Assembly: GCA_017543335.1 (NCBI GenBank)
Contig: JAFYGE010000057.1
Span: forward strand, 1-55,541
DNA length: 55,541 bases
Direction of reading: 5' to 3'
DNA from: Ruminococcus sp.
GTDB lineage: Bacteria > Bacillota > Clostridia > Oscillospirales > Ruminococcaceae
This document shows positions 17,313 to 25,314 of this stretch, in pieces. A program made the position numbers and the translations under genes. Below the pieces are notes generated by a model. The model was not told where the DNA came from, did not search any database, and was given only the letters and a program-made list of their open reading frames with translations. Within the stretch, counting starts at the first letter, position 1. Each line of letters begins with the position of its first letter.

Positions 17313-18518
17313 ATGAATAAAACAAAGTTAAAAGAAAAAATTAGAACACTGGTCCCTGATATACGCTTTGTAAGAAAAAGCATTGCCAAAATGAGGTATC
17401 GTTCTATCAGTAAACGCTTTATTGATGAGAATGAGATCAGAGCAGCTGAAGAAAATAGTGAACTGAAAAAAGATTTTGTAAAGAAATACACCGAGAAATG
17501 GCCTGATATATACAAAAGGACATTAAAGGAGTATGATAAGCTCTTAAATTGGACAGTTGATCCTCAGAAGCGTAAAGATTTAGAAAGACTTAAAACTGAT
17601 ATACATTTCTGTAAGTATGCTTACGGATTTGTTCCTTATGAATATGTCAGCTTAGAGCTCGAAAATAAGGACATGGATACAAGAAAGACTTATGTTTCAA
17701 ATCGTGACACTCATGTATATCAGTGCATGATAAATGACCTTACTGAAACAGCTGTAACTTCTGATAAGGTAAAGACATATGAAACATATAAAAAGTATTT
17801 TCATCGTGATGCCATAGAGGTAGTCTCTGAAAAGGACTATGATAAATTCAAGAAATTTATTTCTGCTCATCCGGTTTTTGTAAAAAAACCGGTATACGAG
17901 TGCGGCGGCAGAGGCATTGAGCGTGTTGATGTACGTGAAAAAGGCTCTGAACCGAAAAAAGTATTCGATGAAATGGTGGCTGCCGGAAAGCATATCTGTG
18001 AAGAGGTAGTCAAGCAAAGTGAGAAAATAGCTGTATTTAATTCATCAAGCGTCAATACAGTAAGAATAGTTACACTTACAACTAAAAATGGTGTAGAGCC
18101 GTTCTTTTCTGTAATGCGTTTCGGCAGAGGCGGAACTTTTGTTGATAACGCAAGCAGCGGCGGTGTTTTCGCTGGTGTGGATATAAATACAGGTACTGTA
18201 AATACAGACGCATATGACAAGGGCAATGATGTCTATGCTGCTCATCCTGACACCGGAGTTACTTTTAAAGGCTTCAAAATACCAAAATGGGATGAACTTG
18301 TTGAGACCTGCAAGGAAATGTCAGGTATGAATAAAAAGCTGAAGGCCTATACATGGGATATGGCATTGGCTGAATTGCCTGATGGGTCTGAAAAATGGGT
18401 CGTTATAGAGTGTAATGCAATGGGAGAATTCCTCATACAGATAGTTTCCAAAAAAGGCATTAAAGCTGATTTTGAGGCTAAGATGAGAAATATGGACCTT
18501 ATGGTCGATTTTAAATGA
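17313..18518 (+). CDS. Sugar-transfer-associated ATP-grasp protein
   Basis: A 401-residue protein of the ATP-grasp_ST type (PF14397-like) common in capsule and teichoic acid loci. After a helical N-terminus it has FVKKPVYECGGRGIERVDV, SSSVNTVRIVTLTTKNG (highly typical), MRFGRGGTFVDNASSGGVFA and the C-terminal VVIECNAMGEFL. The chemistry is thought to be ligation of an amino acid or other carboxylate to a glycan or precursor, but no member of this exact sort is known to me in detail. It is the second of three ATP-grasp enzymes in 4.7 kb. Confidence 0.8.
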   Translation: MNKTKLKEKIRTLVPDIRFVRKSIAKMRYRSISKRFIDENEIRAAEENSELKKDFVKKYTEKWPDIYKRTLKEYDKLLNWTVDPQKRKDLERLKTDIHFCKYAYGFVPYEYVSLELENKDMDTRKTYVSNRDTHVYQCMINDLTETAVTSDKVKTYETYKKYFHRDAIEVVSEKDYDKFKKFISAHPVFVKKPVYECGGRGIERVDVREKGSEPKKVFDEMVAAGKHICEEVVKQSEKIAVFNSSSVNTVRIVTLTTKNGVEPFFSVMRFGRGGTFVDNASSGGVFAGVDINTGTVNTDAYDKGNDVYAAHPDTGVTFKGFKIPKWDELVETCKEMSGMNKKLKAYTWDMALAELPDGSEKWVVIECNAMGEFLIQIVSKKGIKADFEAKMRNMDLMVDFK

Positions 18519-18576
18519 CCTGAGTATTGCGTTTACTTGGCGATCTGTATATTAAAAATCAATTTGGGAGAACATC

Positions 18577-19857
18577 ATGTACGAAGATTTAAAAGGTAAA
18601 AAACTTCTTATAGTTGGTTCATACAATGAGTCTGATATGGTCGAAGTTGCCCATGAAATGGGACTTTATGTTATAGTAGTGGACAACGTGCTTGACCGTA
18701 AGGTAGCTCATGCTAAAAATGTTGCAGACGAAGCTTGGGATATAAGCTATACAGACATTGAAGCTGTTGCTGCAAAGTGCAGAGAAGCCGGAGTTGACGG
18801 CGTTATGGCCGGATACAGCGAATACAGGATAATGGCTGCTGCACAGATTTCAAAAGCTATCGGCAAGCCTTTCTATGCAACAGAAGAACAGGTCGATTTC
18901 ACAAGAAATAAGAGACTTTTTCAGGAGGCTTGTGCTAAGTACGGAATAAAGACTCCGCACGGATACTGCACTAACGGTCTTATCAGCGAAGAGGCAAAGG
19001 ACAAGGTCGAGTATCCTGTTATCGTAAAGCCTGCTGACTGCAACGGACGTGTCGGTATTTCAGTTTGCCACGACCGCAAACAGCTCGATGAAGCTATCGA
19101 GCTTGCACTTGAAAAGTCAAGAACACATACCTATATGATAGAGGATTTCCTCGACGGTACCGAGTTTTCAGCCGTTTATACGATCAAAAACGGCGAAATG
19201 AGCCTTTCATGCCTCAATGCAAAGTATATAACCAAAGATCAGCGTAAGGAAAATTTCCTTTGCGACTGCTCTATAATACCTGCTGCATTCGTAGATGATT
19301 TCAAGGTACAGATAGATGCTAAGATAAAGGAATTCCTCAAAGGAATGAATGCGATCAACGGAGTTGCTAATTTTCAGGGAATGTATACCAATCACGGTAT
19401 ATACCTCTTTGAAATGGGATTCCGTGTAAACGGAAATAATGATTACAGGGCAATTGAGCGTGAAAACGGGATAAGCTTCCTTAAAATGCTCATTTCGTAT
19501 TCACTTTGCGGCGATATGCGTGATGACCTTAAAAAGGATAACCCTAAGTTCAGCAAGTACTACTGCACACTGCCTTTCTATGGCCATGCAGGTACTATAG
19601 CTAAGCTTGACATAGATAAGGTCCTGAAAATGGAAGATGTATACCTTTCTGCAATGAAAGCTGAAATAGGCAATACTATGACAGAAAGCGGTACAAGCGG
19701 TCAGAAGCTGTTTTCATTTATGGTGGTTGCAGAGAATATGACCCAGCTCAAAGAGCGTATAAAGAAAATTCAGGAAAGCATTACAGTTGAAGACGAAAAC
19801 GGAAACAATCTTGTATTCGATTTCTTTGATCCTTCAGTGCTCGAAGAAAGTATATGA
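18577..19857 (+). CDS. ATP-grasp carboxylate-amine ligase 3
   Basis: A 426-residue ATP-grasp protein related to the carbamoyl-phosphate-synthase large subunit and PurK/biotin carboxylase group. It starts with a Rossmann part (KKLLIVGSYNESDMVEVAHE), then YPVIVKPADCNGRVGISVCH, YMIEDFLDGTEFSAVYTI, and the metal-binding C-terminus LFEMGFRVNGNNDYRAIE. A C-terminal extension covers about residues 330-426. Presumed role: ATP-dependent amide bond formation on the glycan or its decorating acid. It is distinct in sequence from the ligase at 15199, so the locus may form more than one amide. Confidence 0.8.
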   Translation: MYEDLKGKKLLIVGSYNESDMVEVAHEMGLYVIVVDNVLDRKVAHAKNVADEAWDISYTDIEAVAAKCREAGVDGVMAGYSEYRIMAAAQISKAIGKPFYATEEQVDFTRNKRLFQEACAKYGIKTPHGYCTNGLISEEAKDKVEYPVIVKPADCNGRVGISVCHDRKQLDEAIELALEKSRTHTYMIEDFLDGTEFSAVYTIKNGEMSLSCLNAKYITKDQRKENFLCDCSIIPAAFVDDFKVQIDAKIKEFLKGMNAINGVANFQGMYTNHGIYLFEMGFRVNGNNDYRAIERENGISFLKMLISYSLCGDMRDDLKKDNPKFSKYYCTLPFYGHAGTIAKLDIDKVLKMEDVYLSAMKAEIGNTMTESGTSGQKLFSFMVVAENMTQLKERIKKIQESITVEDENGNNLVFDFFDPSVLEESI

Positions 19858-19881
19858 TCCAAAGGAAGTAGAGGAGAAGTA

Positions 19882-20874
19882 ATGAGCGGAAAAATACTAA
19901 CGGTATCAGTTGCTGCGTATAATGTTGAGCAGTATATAAAACAGAATCTTGATTCAATGACAGTGCCTGAGCTTGTCGATAAGCTTGAGATATTCGTTGT
20001 TGATGACGGCGGAAAAGACGGTACTTTAGAAATTGCTAAGGAGTATGAAGCAAAATATCCGGGTACAGTATATGCTGTCCACAAGGAAAATGGCGGATAT
20101 GGCTCGACTGTAAACTATAGCATCGCCCATGCTACCGGAAAGTATTTTAAACTTCTTGACGGTGATGACTGGTTCAATACAGCTAACCTTATAAAGTTTG
20201 TCGAACTGCTCGAAAACGGCAATGAGGACCTTATTATCACGGACTATTTCAAAGGTCCTGAAGAGGGAAGCATGAAGACTGTCAATACAGGTTCAGTGAA
20301 TCATAATGTAACCAAAACCGAAAATATACACGATATTATCGGACATTGGTCTATTGCATATAAGACTGAGATACTGAAAGCTTCAGGTCTTGAACTCCCT
20401 GAGCATCAGTTCTATACCGATAAGATATTCTCCACTATACCAATGGCACTTGTAAAAAGCGTCAAAGCTTATGCACTTCCGGTCTACTCCTACAGAATAG
20501 GCAGAGACGGTCAGAGCGTAAGCCGTGAATCAAGAATAAAAAATGTTAAGAATTATCTTAATATCTGTAATATAATATGCGATTACTGCGGCAAGATAAA
20601 TGCGTCACCTGAGAAAAACAAGTATGTTTTCCGCAGAGCTGTAAGCGACTACAGACTTGGTATTAAAACTGCACTTCTTTGTCCTAACAAGAAGGAAAAT
20701 CTTGCTATGATAAAAGAGTATGAGAACAGAAATAAGCAAAAGAATAATAAGGTATTTACAGCGGCAGGTAAAACTACAAGCAAAACAGGTAAATTGATCT
20801 GCTTTATGAGAAAAACAAAGTACCTCGGCTATTGGGGACTTGCACTCATACCTAAATCAAAACTCGATTTCTGA
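19882..20874 (+). CDS. GT2 family glycosyltransferase
   Basis: A 330-residue GT-A fold glycosyltransferase. Its nucleotide-binding start is VSVAAYNVEQYIKQNLDSM, with FVVDDGGKDGTLEIA, NGGYGSTVNYSIAHATGKYF and the DxD-type metal motif LLDGDDWF. The C-terminus (about 230-330) is basic and lacks membrane helices. It is probably a cytoplasmic, membrane-associated enzyme adding one sugar to the lipid-linked unit. It resembles the GT2 at 45623-46648 in motif layout. Only this GT and the initiating transferase are obvious in the locus, which would imply a short repeat unit or glycosyltransferases supplied elsewhere. Confidence 0.85.
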   Translation: MSGKILTVSVAAYNVEQYIKQNLDSMTVPELVDKLEIFVVDDGGKDGTLEIAKEYEAKYPGTVYAVHKENGGYGSTVNYSIAHATGKYFKLLDGDDWFNTANLIKFVELLENGNEDLIITDYFKGPEEGSMKTVNTGSVNHNVTKTENIHDIIGHWSIAYKTEILKASGLELPEHQFYTDKIFSTIPMALVKSVKAYALPVYSYRIGRDGQSVSRESRIKNVKNYLNICNIICDYCGKINASPEKNKYVFRRAVSDYRLGIKTALLCPNKKENLAMIKEYENRNKQKNNKVFTAAGKTTSKTGKLICFMRKTKYLGYWGLALIPKSKLDF

Positions 20875-20931
20875 GCGGAAAAAAATAACTGATATTACAC
20901 GATATCCATAAGAATGATTAGGAGGCATCAT

Positions 20932-22287
20932 ATGAATAAAACTGAGCAATTCCTCGCCTGTATAGATGAACTTGCAGGAAAACCAATACCTGAAAAAGTT
21001 ATGAAAAGGGCTAAAGAGTCACTTCTGGATTATCTGGCAGTATCAGCAGCAGGTGCTGTATATTTGAGCGATAAGCTGGAAAAATATATGGAGTTCGCAT
21101 CGCCTGAAAGCGGTGATTTCATGGCAGTTGGTACCGGAAATAAGCTTGTTCTTAAAGAAGCTGTTTTTCTCAATGGACTTTGCGGTCACGCTCTGGACTT
21201 TGACGACGGTACCAATGCCGGTATAATCCATCTCGGTTCACCGATATTCTCGTTATTGCTCCCACTTGCGGAAAAATATGATATTAAAGTGGACGACCTT
21301 CTGAGGGCAGCTGTTATCGGATATGAGACATCATTTACTATGGCTATTTCGATACAGCCCGGACATAAAGCTATGGGATATCATGCTACAGGTACCTGCG
21401 GTATCCTTGGAGCAGTTATCGCAGCTTCATATATGCTCGGATTTACCGAAGAAGAACGAAGAAATGCGATGGCTTCAGCTTGTGTAGCTGCATCTGGTAT
21501 GCTTCTTGTACTTGATGACGGTTCTGAACTGAAGCCTTATAATGTTGCTAAAACAGCACTTCTTGCTCTTACAGCATTGCAGCTCGGAAAGTCCGGATTC
21601 AAGGGACATCCCGATCCGCTGTACAGCAGCAGAGGTTATCTCAAAATGATGACCGGAAGAAATGACATAGAATTGAAACCATTACAATATAACGGCACAT
21701 ATGCGATAGAAAAAACCTACACTAAGCCTTATGCAGCTTGCAGATATTGTCATCCGGCTATCGAAGCTGCGATAAGTATGAGGAATGAGTACGGAATAAA
21801 GCCGGAAGATGTTGAGAAAATAAATGTAAGTACATACTCACTGGCTGTTAAGGGCCACGATCATATTGAAATACCTGTATCAGCCTCGGCTAAAATGAGT
21901 ATACCATACGGCGTTGCTGTCGGAGTCATTTACGGTAAAGCCGGACTTAATGAGTATAAGGACGAAACTCTTGCTTTGTCTGAAGTAAAAGAGCTTACAA
22001 GAAAGGTATCTGTATCTGAAGATCAGGGGATGAGCGACAGATTCCCCGGAACTCAGGAAGCCTGCGTTCAGATAAATGCCGGCGGAAAACAGTACTCCAA
22101 AACAGTTGATTTCCCTAAGGGCGAACCTGAAAATCCTATGGGAACTCAGGAATTCAGCGAAAGATACACCGACCTTATGTTATATGGATGCAGAAGCCGT
22201 GAGCAGGCTGACCGCATCTATGATTCGGTAATGAATAAAGATATCTCTGTATCAGAGCTTACAGGTATGATAGGAAAGGAAATATGA
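20932..22287 (+). CDS. MmgE/PrpD family dehydratase/decarboxylase-like protein
   Basis: A 451-residue MmgE/PrpD protein, the family of 2-methylcitrate dehydratase and cis-aconitate decarboxylase. The substrate-site signatures are GHALDFDDGTNAG and GYHATGTCGILGAVIAAS, with PYAACRYCHPAIEAA later. Length is normal. GGAGG lies 6 nt before the ATG at 20932; an earlier in-frame start at 20914 precedes that site. It opens the small-acid cassette and overlaps the reductase gene by 4 nt. Such enzymes add or remove water on tricarboxylates or decarboxylate them; propionate-cycle partners (methylcitrate synthase, PrpB) are absent, so a biosynthetic role in glycan decoration is inferred. Confidence 0.85.
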   Translation: MNKTEQFLACIDELAGKPIPEKVMKRAKESLLDYLAVSAAGAVYLSDKLEKYMEFASPESGDFMAVGTGNKLVLKEAVFLNGLCGHALDFDDGTNAGIIHLGSPIFSLLLPLAEKYDIKVDDLLRAAVIGYETSFTMAISIQPGHKAMGYHATGTCGILGAVIAASYMLGFTEEERRNAMASACVAASGMLLVLDDGSELKPYNVAKTALLALTALQLGKSGFKGHPDPLYSSRGYLKMMTGRNDIELKPLQYNGTYAIEKTYTKPYAACRYCHPAIEAAISMRNEYGIKPEDVEKINVSTYSLAVKGHDHIEIPVSASAKMSIPYGVAVGVIYGKAGLNEYKDETLALSEVKELTRKVSVSEDQGMSDRFPGTQEACVQINAGGKQYSKTVDFPKGEPENPMGTQEFSERYTDLMLYGCRSREQADRIYDSVMNKDISVSELTGMIGKEI

Positions 22288-23255
22288 TTATGAGTAAAGT
22301 TAAACTTGTTCTTGGCACTATGACCTTTGGCGAATCTGTTTTTGGTAAGGATGCAGAGGATATAGTAAAAAAATATATTGAATACGGCTATGACGAGCTT
22401 GATACTGCCTATGTCTATAATGACGGACAGTGCGAGAAGATACTCGGTGATATACTTGGTACTATTGGTAAGGATAAGGTCAAGGTCTCAACTAAGGTCA
22501 ATCCGAGAATAACAGGAAAACTCGACGGACAAGCTGCATACGATCAGCTCAGTGAGTCGCTGGAGCGTATGGGACTTGAAAGCGTTGATACTTTTTACCT
22601 GCATTTTCCTGACCCGAATACACCTGTTGACTCTGTACTTGAAGCCTGCGGTGAGCTTCACAAGCAGGGCAAGTTCAAGGAGCTTGGACTGAGCAATTTC
22701 CCTGCATGGCTGGTGGCTGATGTTTATCATCGCTGCAAGAGCAATGGCTGGGTGCTCCCGACAGTCTATGAGGGAATTTATAATCCGCTTACAAGAAGAG
22801 CTGAGGCAGAGCTTAACGATGCACTTGATTATTTCGGTATGCGTTTTTATGCCTATAATCCTATGGCTGGCGGACTTCTTACAGGTAGATATAAGAATTT
22901 CGAGGACGCTCCTACAGACGGACGTTTTACTCACAGACCGAATTATCAGAAACGCTACTGGAAGGAGTCATGCTTCAAGGCTGTAGAGCTCCTTTCTGAG
23001 GCTTGTGAAGCTGAGGGTATCACAATTATCAATGCTGTTTACCGCTGGCTTGCTGAGCATTCGATGCTCAACGGCGACAGGGGCGACGCTATCATAATCG
23101 GAGCTTCAAAAATAGGTCACCTTATTCAGAATATGGATTCTGTCAATGAAGGTCCGCTTTCAGATAAACTACTTGCTGCGTTTGATAAAGCGTGGGAGAT
23201 CTGCAAGAGCGACAGCTCTGAATATTTCAGATTTTACGGTTCTGCTATGAATTGA
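22284..23255 (+). CDS. AKR7-type aldo/keto reductase
   Basis: A 323-residue (beta/alpha)8 NADPH-dependent reductase. Sequence along its length is close to the AKR7 group (aflatoxin aldehyde / succinic semialdehyde reductases): ELDTAYVYNDGQCEKILG (catalytic Asp and Tyr), STKVNP (Lys), DTFYLHFPDPNTPVDSVL (His), KELGLSNFPAWLVADV, SNGWVLPTVYEGIYNPLTRR and YAYNPMAGGLLTGRYK. AKR7 enzymes reduce short-chain semialdehydes to hydroxy acids. Next to a 2-oxoacid decarboxylase, reduction of the resulting aldehyde is the natural reading. ATG 22284 overlaps the prior stop; ATG 22290 is also possible. Confidence 0.85.
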   Translation: MIMSKVKLVLGTMTFGESVFGKDAEDIVKKYIEYGYDELDTAYVYNDGQCEKILGDILGTIGKDKVKVSTKVNPRITGKLDGQAAYDQLSESLERMGLESVDTFYLHFPDPNTPVDSVLEACGELHKQGKFKELGLSNFPAWLVADVYHRCKSNGWVLPTVYEGIYNPLTRRAEAELNDALDYFGMRFYAYNPMAGGLLTGRYKNFEDAPTDGRFTHRPNYQKRYWKESCFKAVELLSEACEAEGITIINAVYRWLAEHSMLNGDRGDAIIIGASKIGHLIQNMDSVNEGPLSDKLLAAFDKAWEICKSDSSEYFRFYGSAMN

Positions 23256-23265
23256 GGAGGATGTA

Positions 23266-24393
23266 ATGTTAGATCAGAATATTGTATGTGAAGAACTTAA
23301 AAAGAACGGTGTCACCTTTTTTACAGGTGTTCCGGACTCTTATCTCAATGGATTCTGCAATCATATATTGAAAAATTACCCTGAGCGTAATATAATCGCT
23401 GCTAACGAGGGAAATGCTGTGGGAATTGCAGCAGGTCACTATATAGCATCAAAGGAGATACCTCTGGTTTATATGCAGAACTCCGGACTTGGAAATACCG
23501 TTAATCCGCTGGTATCACTTGCTGATGAACACGTATACTCCATACCGATGATACTTCTTATCGGCTGGAGAGGTCAGCCCGGTACAGGCGACTGGCCTCA
23601 GCATGAACTTCAGGGAGAAATAACAACTAAGCTCCTTGATGTTATGAATATCCCATATACTATTCTTGAAGATGATAACAGCAAGATAGGTGAAGTTATC
23701 GAAAAGGCAGTTTCTTATGCAAAAGAAACAAGACGTTCATATGCACTTATAGCTCCGAAGGGAGTAATGGCTGGCGAAAAAGCTAATAATAAGGACGATC
23801 TCTATCCGCTTTCAAGAGAGGAAGCGATCGAAACAGTCCTTGATAATATGCCGGAGGATACTGTATATTCAGCTACTACAGGCAGAGCTACAAGAGAGCT
23901 CTTCTTCCTCAGAGAAAGAAGAAATGAAAGCCGCAAAAACGACTTCCTCAACGTTGGCTCAATGGGACACGCTTCATCTGTTGCACTTGGTATAGCTCTT
24001 GAAAAGAAGAACAGACAGGTGGTTTGCTTTGACGGTGACTCAGCTGCTATTCTTCATCTTGGTGCACTTACAATGGTAAGCAAGCTTGATTGTCCGAACT
24101 TCCTTCATATAGTTCTCAATAACGGTGCTCATGAATCTGTTGGCGGACAGCCTTCCGCAGGCTATCTTGTCGACTTTACAAAGATCGCAGAGAGCTGCGG
24201 ATATGAGACTGTCGGAAAGGCTGCTGAAAATAAAGAGGAGCTTATCAGTGCTGTAAAACAGCTCAGTTCACGCAAAAAAGCCGGCTTTATCGAAGTAAAG
24301 ATACATAAGGGATTAAGCGGAAAACTGCCGCCTCTTGATTTCTCACACAGAGAGGCGATAGATGATTTAATATCAGAATTGAATAAAGATTGA
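23266..24393 (+). CDS. Phosphonopyruvate decarboxylase-like ThDP enzyme
   Basis: A 375-residue thiamine-diphosphate enzyme similar in length and motifs to phosphonopyruvate decarboxylase (Ppd/AepY) and sulfopyruvate decarboxylase. It shows FFTGVPDSYLNGFCNHIL, the catalytic-Glu motif IAANEGNAVGIAAGHY, VYMQNSGLGNTVNPL, IGWRGQPGTGDWPQHELQG, and the ThDP/Mg motif CFDGDSAAILHLG ending in VLNN. It should decarboxylate a 3-substituted pyruvate to a substituted acetaldehyde. No PEP mutase or aminoethylphosphonate gene is present, so phosphonopyruvate is not the assured substrate. AGGAGG precedes the ATG. Confidence 0.85.
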   Translation: MLDQNIVCEELKKNGVTFFTGVPDSYLNGFCNHILKNYPERNIIAANEGNAVGIAAGHYIASKEIPLVYMQNSGLGNTVNPLVSLADEHVYSIPMILLIGWRGQPGTGDWPQHELQGEITTKLLDVMNIPYTILEDDNSKIGEVIEKAVSYAKETRRSYALIAPKGVMAGEKANNKDDLYPLSREEAIETVLDNMPEDTVYSATTGRATRELFFLRERRNESRKNDFLNVGSMGHASSVALGIALEKKNRQVVCFDGDSAAILHLGALTMVSKLDCPNFLHIVLNNGAHESVGGQPSAGYLVDFTKIAESCGYETVGKAAENKEELISAVKQLSSRKKAGFIEVKIHKGLSGKLPPLDFSHREAIDDLISELNKD

Positions 24394-24411
24394 TAGAAAG
24401 GAATTAAGATC

Positions 24412-25314
24412 ATGAACAGTATGGAAAAAACAAGAGAATTTCTCAGATCTATAGGTCTTCCCGGCGGAGATGCTTACGATCTTCCTACATCTGAAAAAAG
24501 ATTTGCTGACGGAGGTCAGTATAGATTTGAAGTTCCCGGAATACAGGGACCTGCTGTAATGGAAGCACTTCTCGAAGAAATAGATAAGTACGGTCTCTAT
24601 CTCCACCGTGTTACTCAGACTAAGGGCATAATGATGCTCACTGATAACGAGATAAGCCGTATGGTCGAACTTGCTAAGACAGCTCAGACTGACCTTATCC
24701 TCGCTATCGGACCAAGAGCAACTACAGATACATCAGCTTCTGTAAATACTCCTGAGGGCGTTCGTATGGGCTACAGACTCAGAGGTCAGGAGCAGGTAGT
24801 AAGAGCTATTGAGGATGTTAAGAGAGCTGCTTCACTTGGCTGTACAGGATTCCTCGTATATGACGAGGGCTGTCTCTGGGTACTCAATGAAGCAAGAAAA
24901 GCCGGTGAGATACCAGCAAACTGCCATTTCAAGCTCTCTGCACACTCCGGTCACGGAAATCCTTGCTCAGCAAAGCTCCTTGAGAGCATAGGTGCAGACT
25001 CACTCAATCCGGTACGTGATATACAGCTTCAGATGCTCGCTGCAATGAGACAGGCTATCGATATTCCTATAGACATCCATACAGAGAATCCAAAGTCAAC
25101 AGGCGGATTTATCCGTCATTACGAGGTTCCTGAGATGATAAGAGTTGCTGCACCTCTCTATCTCAAGACAGGCGGTTCAGTAGCTCAGACTCATAGTTGG
25201 GACAGCACTGTTTCAGATGCAAAGGCAAGAGCTAAACAGGTAACTCTCGTAAAGAGAATGATAGATTCATATTATCCAGACGCAATTCAGTCACCGAAAG
25301 GGGAACTTAAATAA
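24412..25314 (+). CDS. TIM-barrel protein, peptidase U32-like (function unknown)
   Basis: A 300-residue protein with alternating strand/helix pattern of a TIM barrel: QTDLILAIGPRATTDTSAS, CTGFLVYDEGCLWVLNEARK, CHFKLSAHSGHGNPCSAKLL, IGADSLNPVRDIQLQML, IPIDIHTENPKSTGG, APLYLKTGG. It weakly recalls the U32 peptidase / prephenate-type barrel families, but lacks the usual U32 cysteine-rich signature, so I do not assign an activity. Conserved-looking His, Glu and Asp at strand ends suggest a metal- or acid-binding active site. The stop and the next start overlap (TAATG), so it is translationally coupled to the C-C bond lyase and is probably a step of the same pathway. Confidence 0.65.
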   Translation: MNSMEKTREFLRSIGLPGGDAYDLPTSEKRFADGGQYRFEVPGIQGPAVMEALLEEIDKYGLYLHRVTQTKGIMMLTDNEISRMVELAKTAQTDLILAIGPRATTDTSASVNTPEGVRMGYRLRGQEQVVRAIEDVKRAASLGCTGFLVYDEGCLWVLNEARKAGEIPANCHFKLSAHSGHGNPCSAKLLESIGADSLNPVRDIQLQMLAAMRQAIDIPIDIHTENPKSTGGFIRHYEVPEMIRVAAPLYLKTGGSVAQTHSWDSTVSDAKARAKQVTLVKRMIDSYYPDAIQSPKGELK

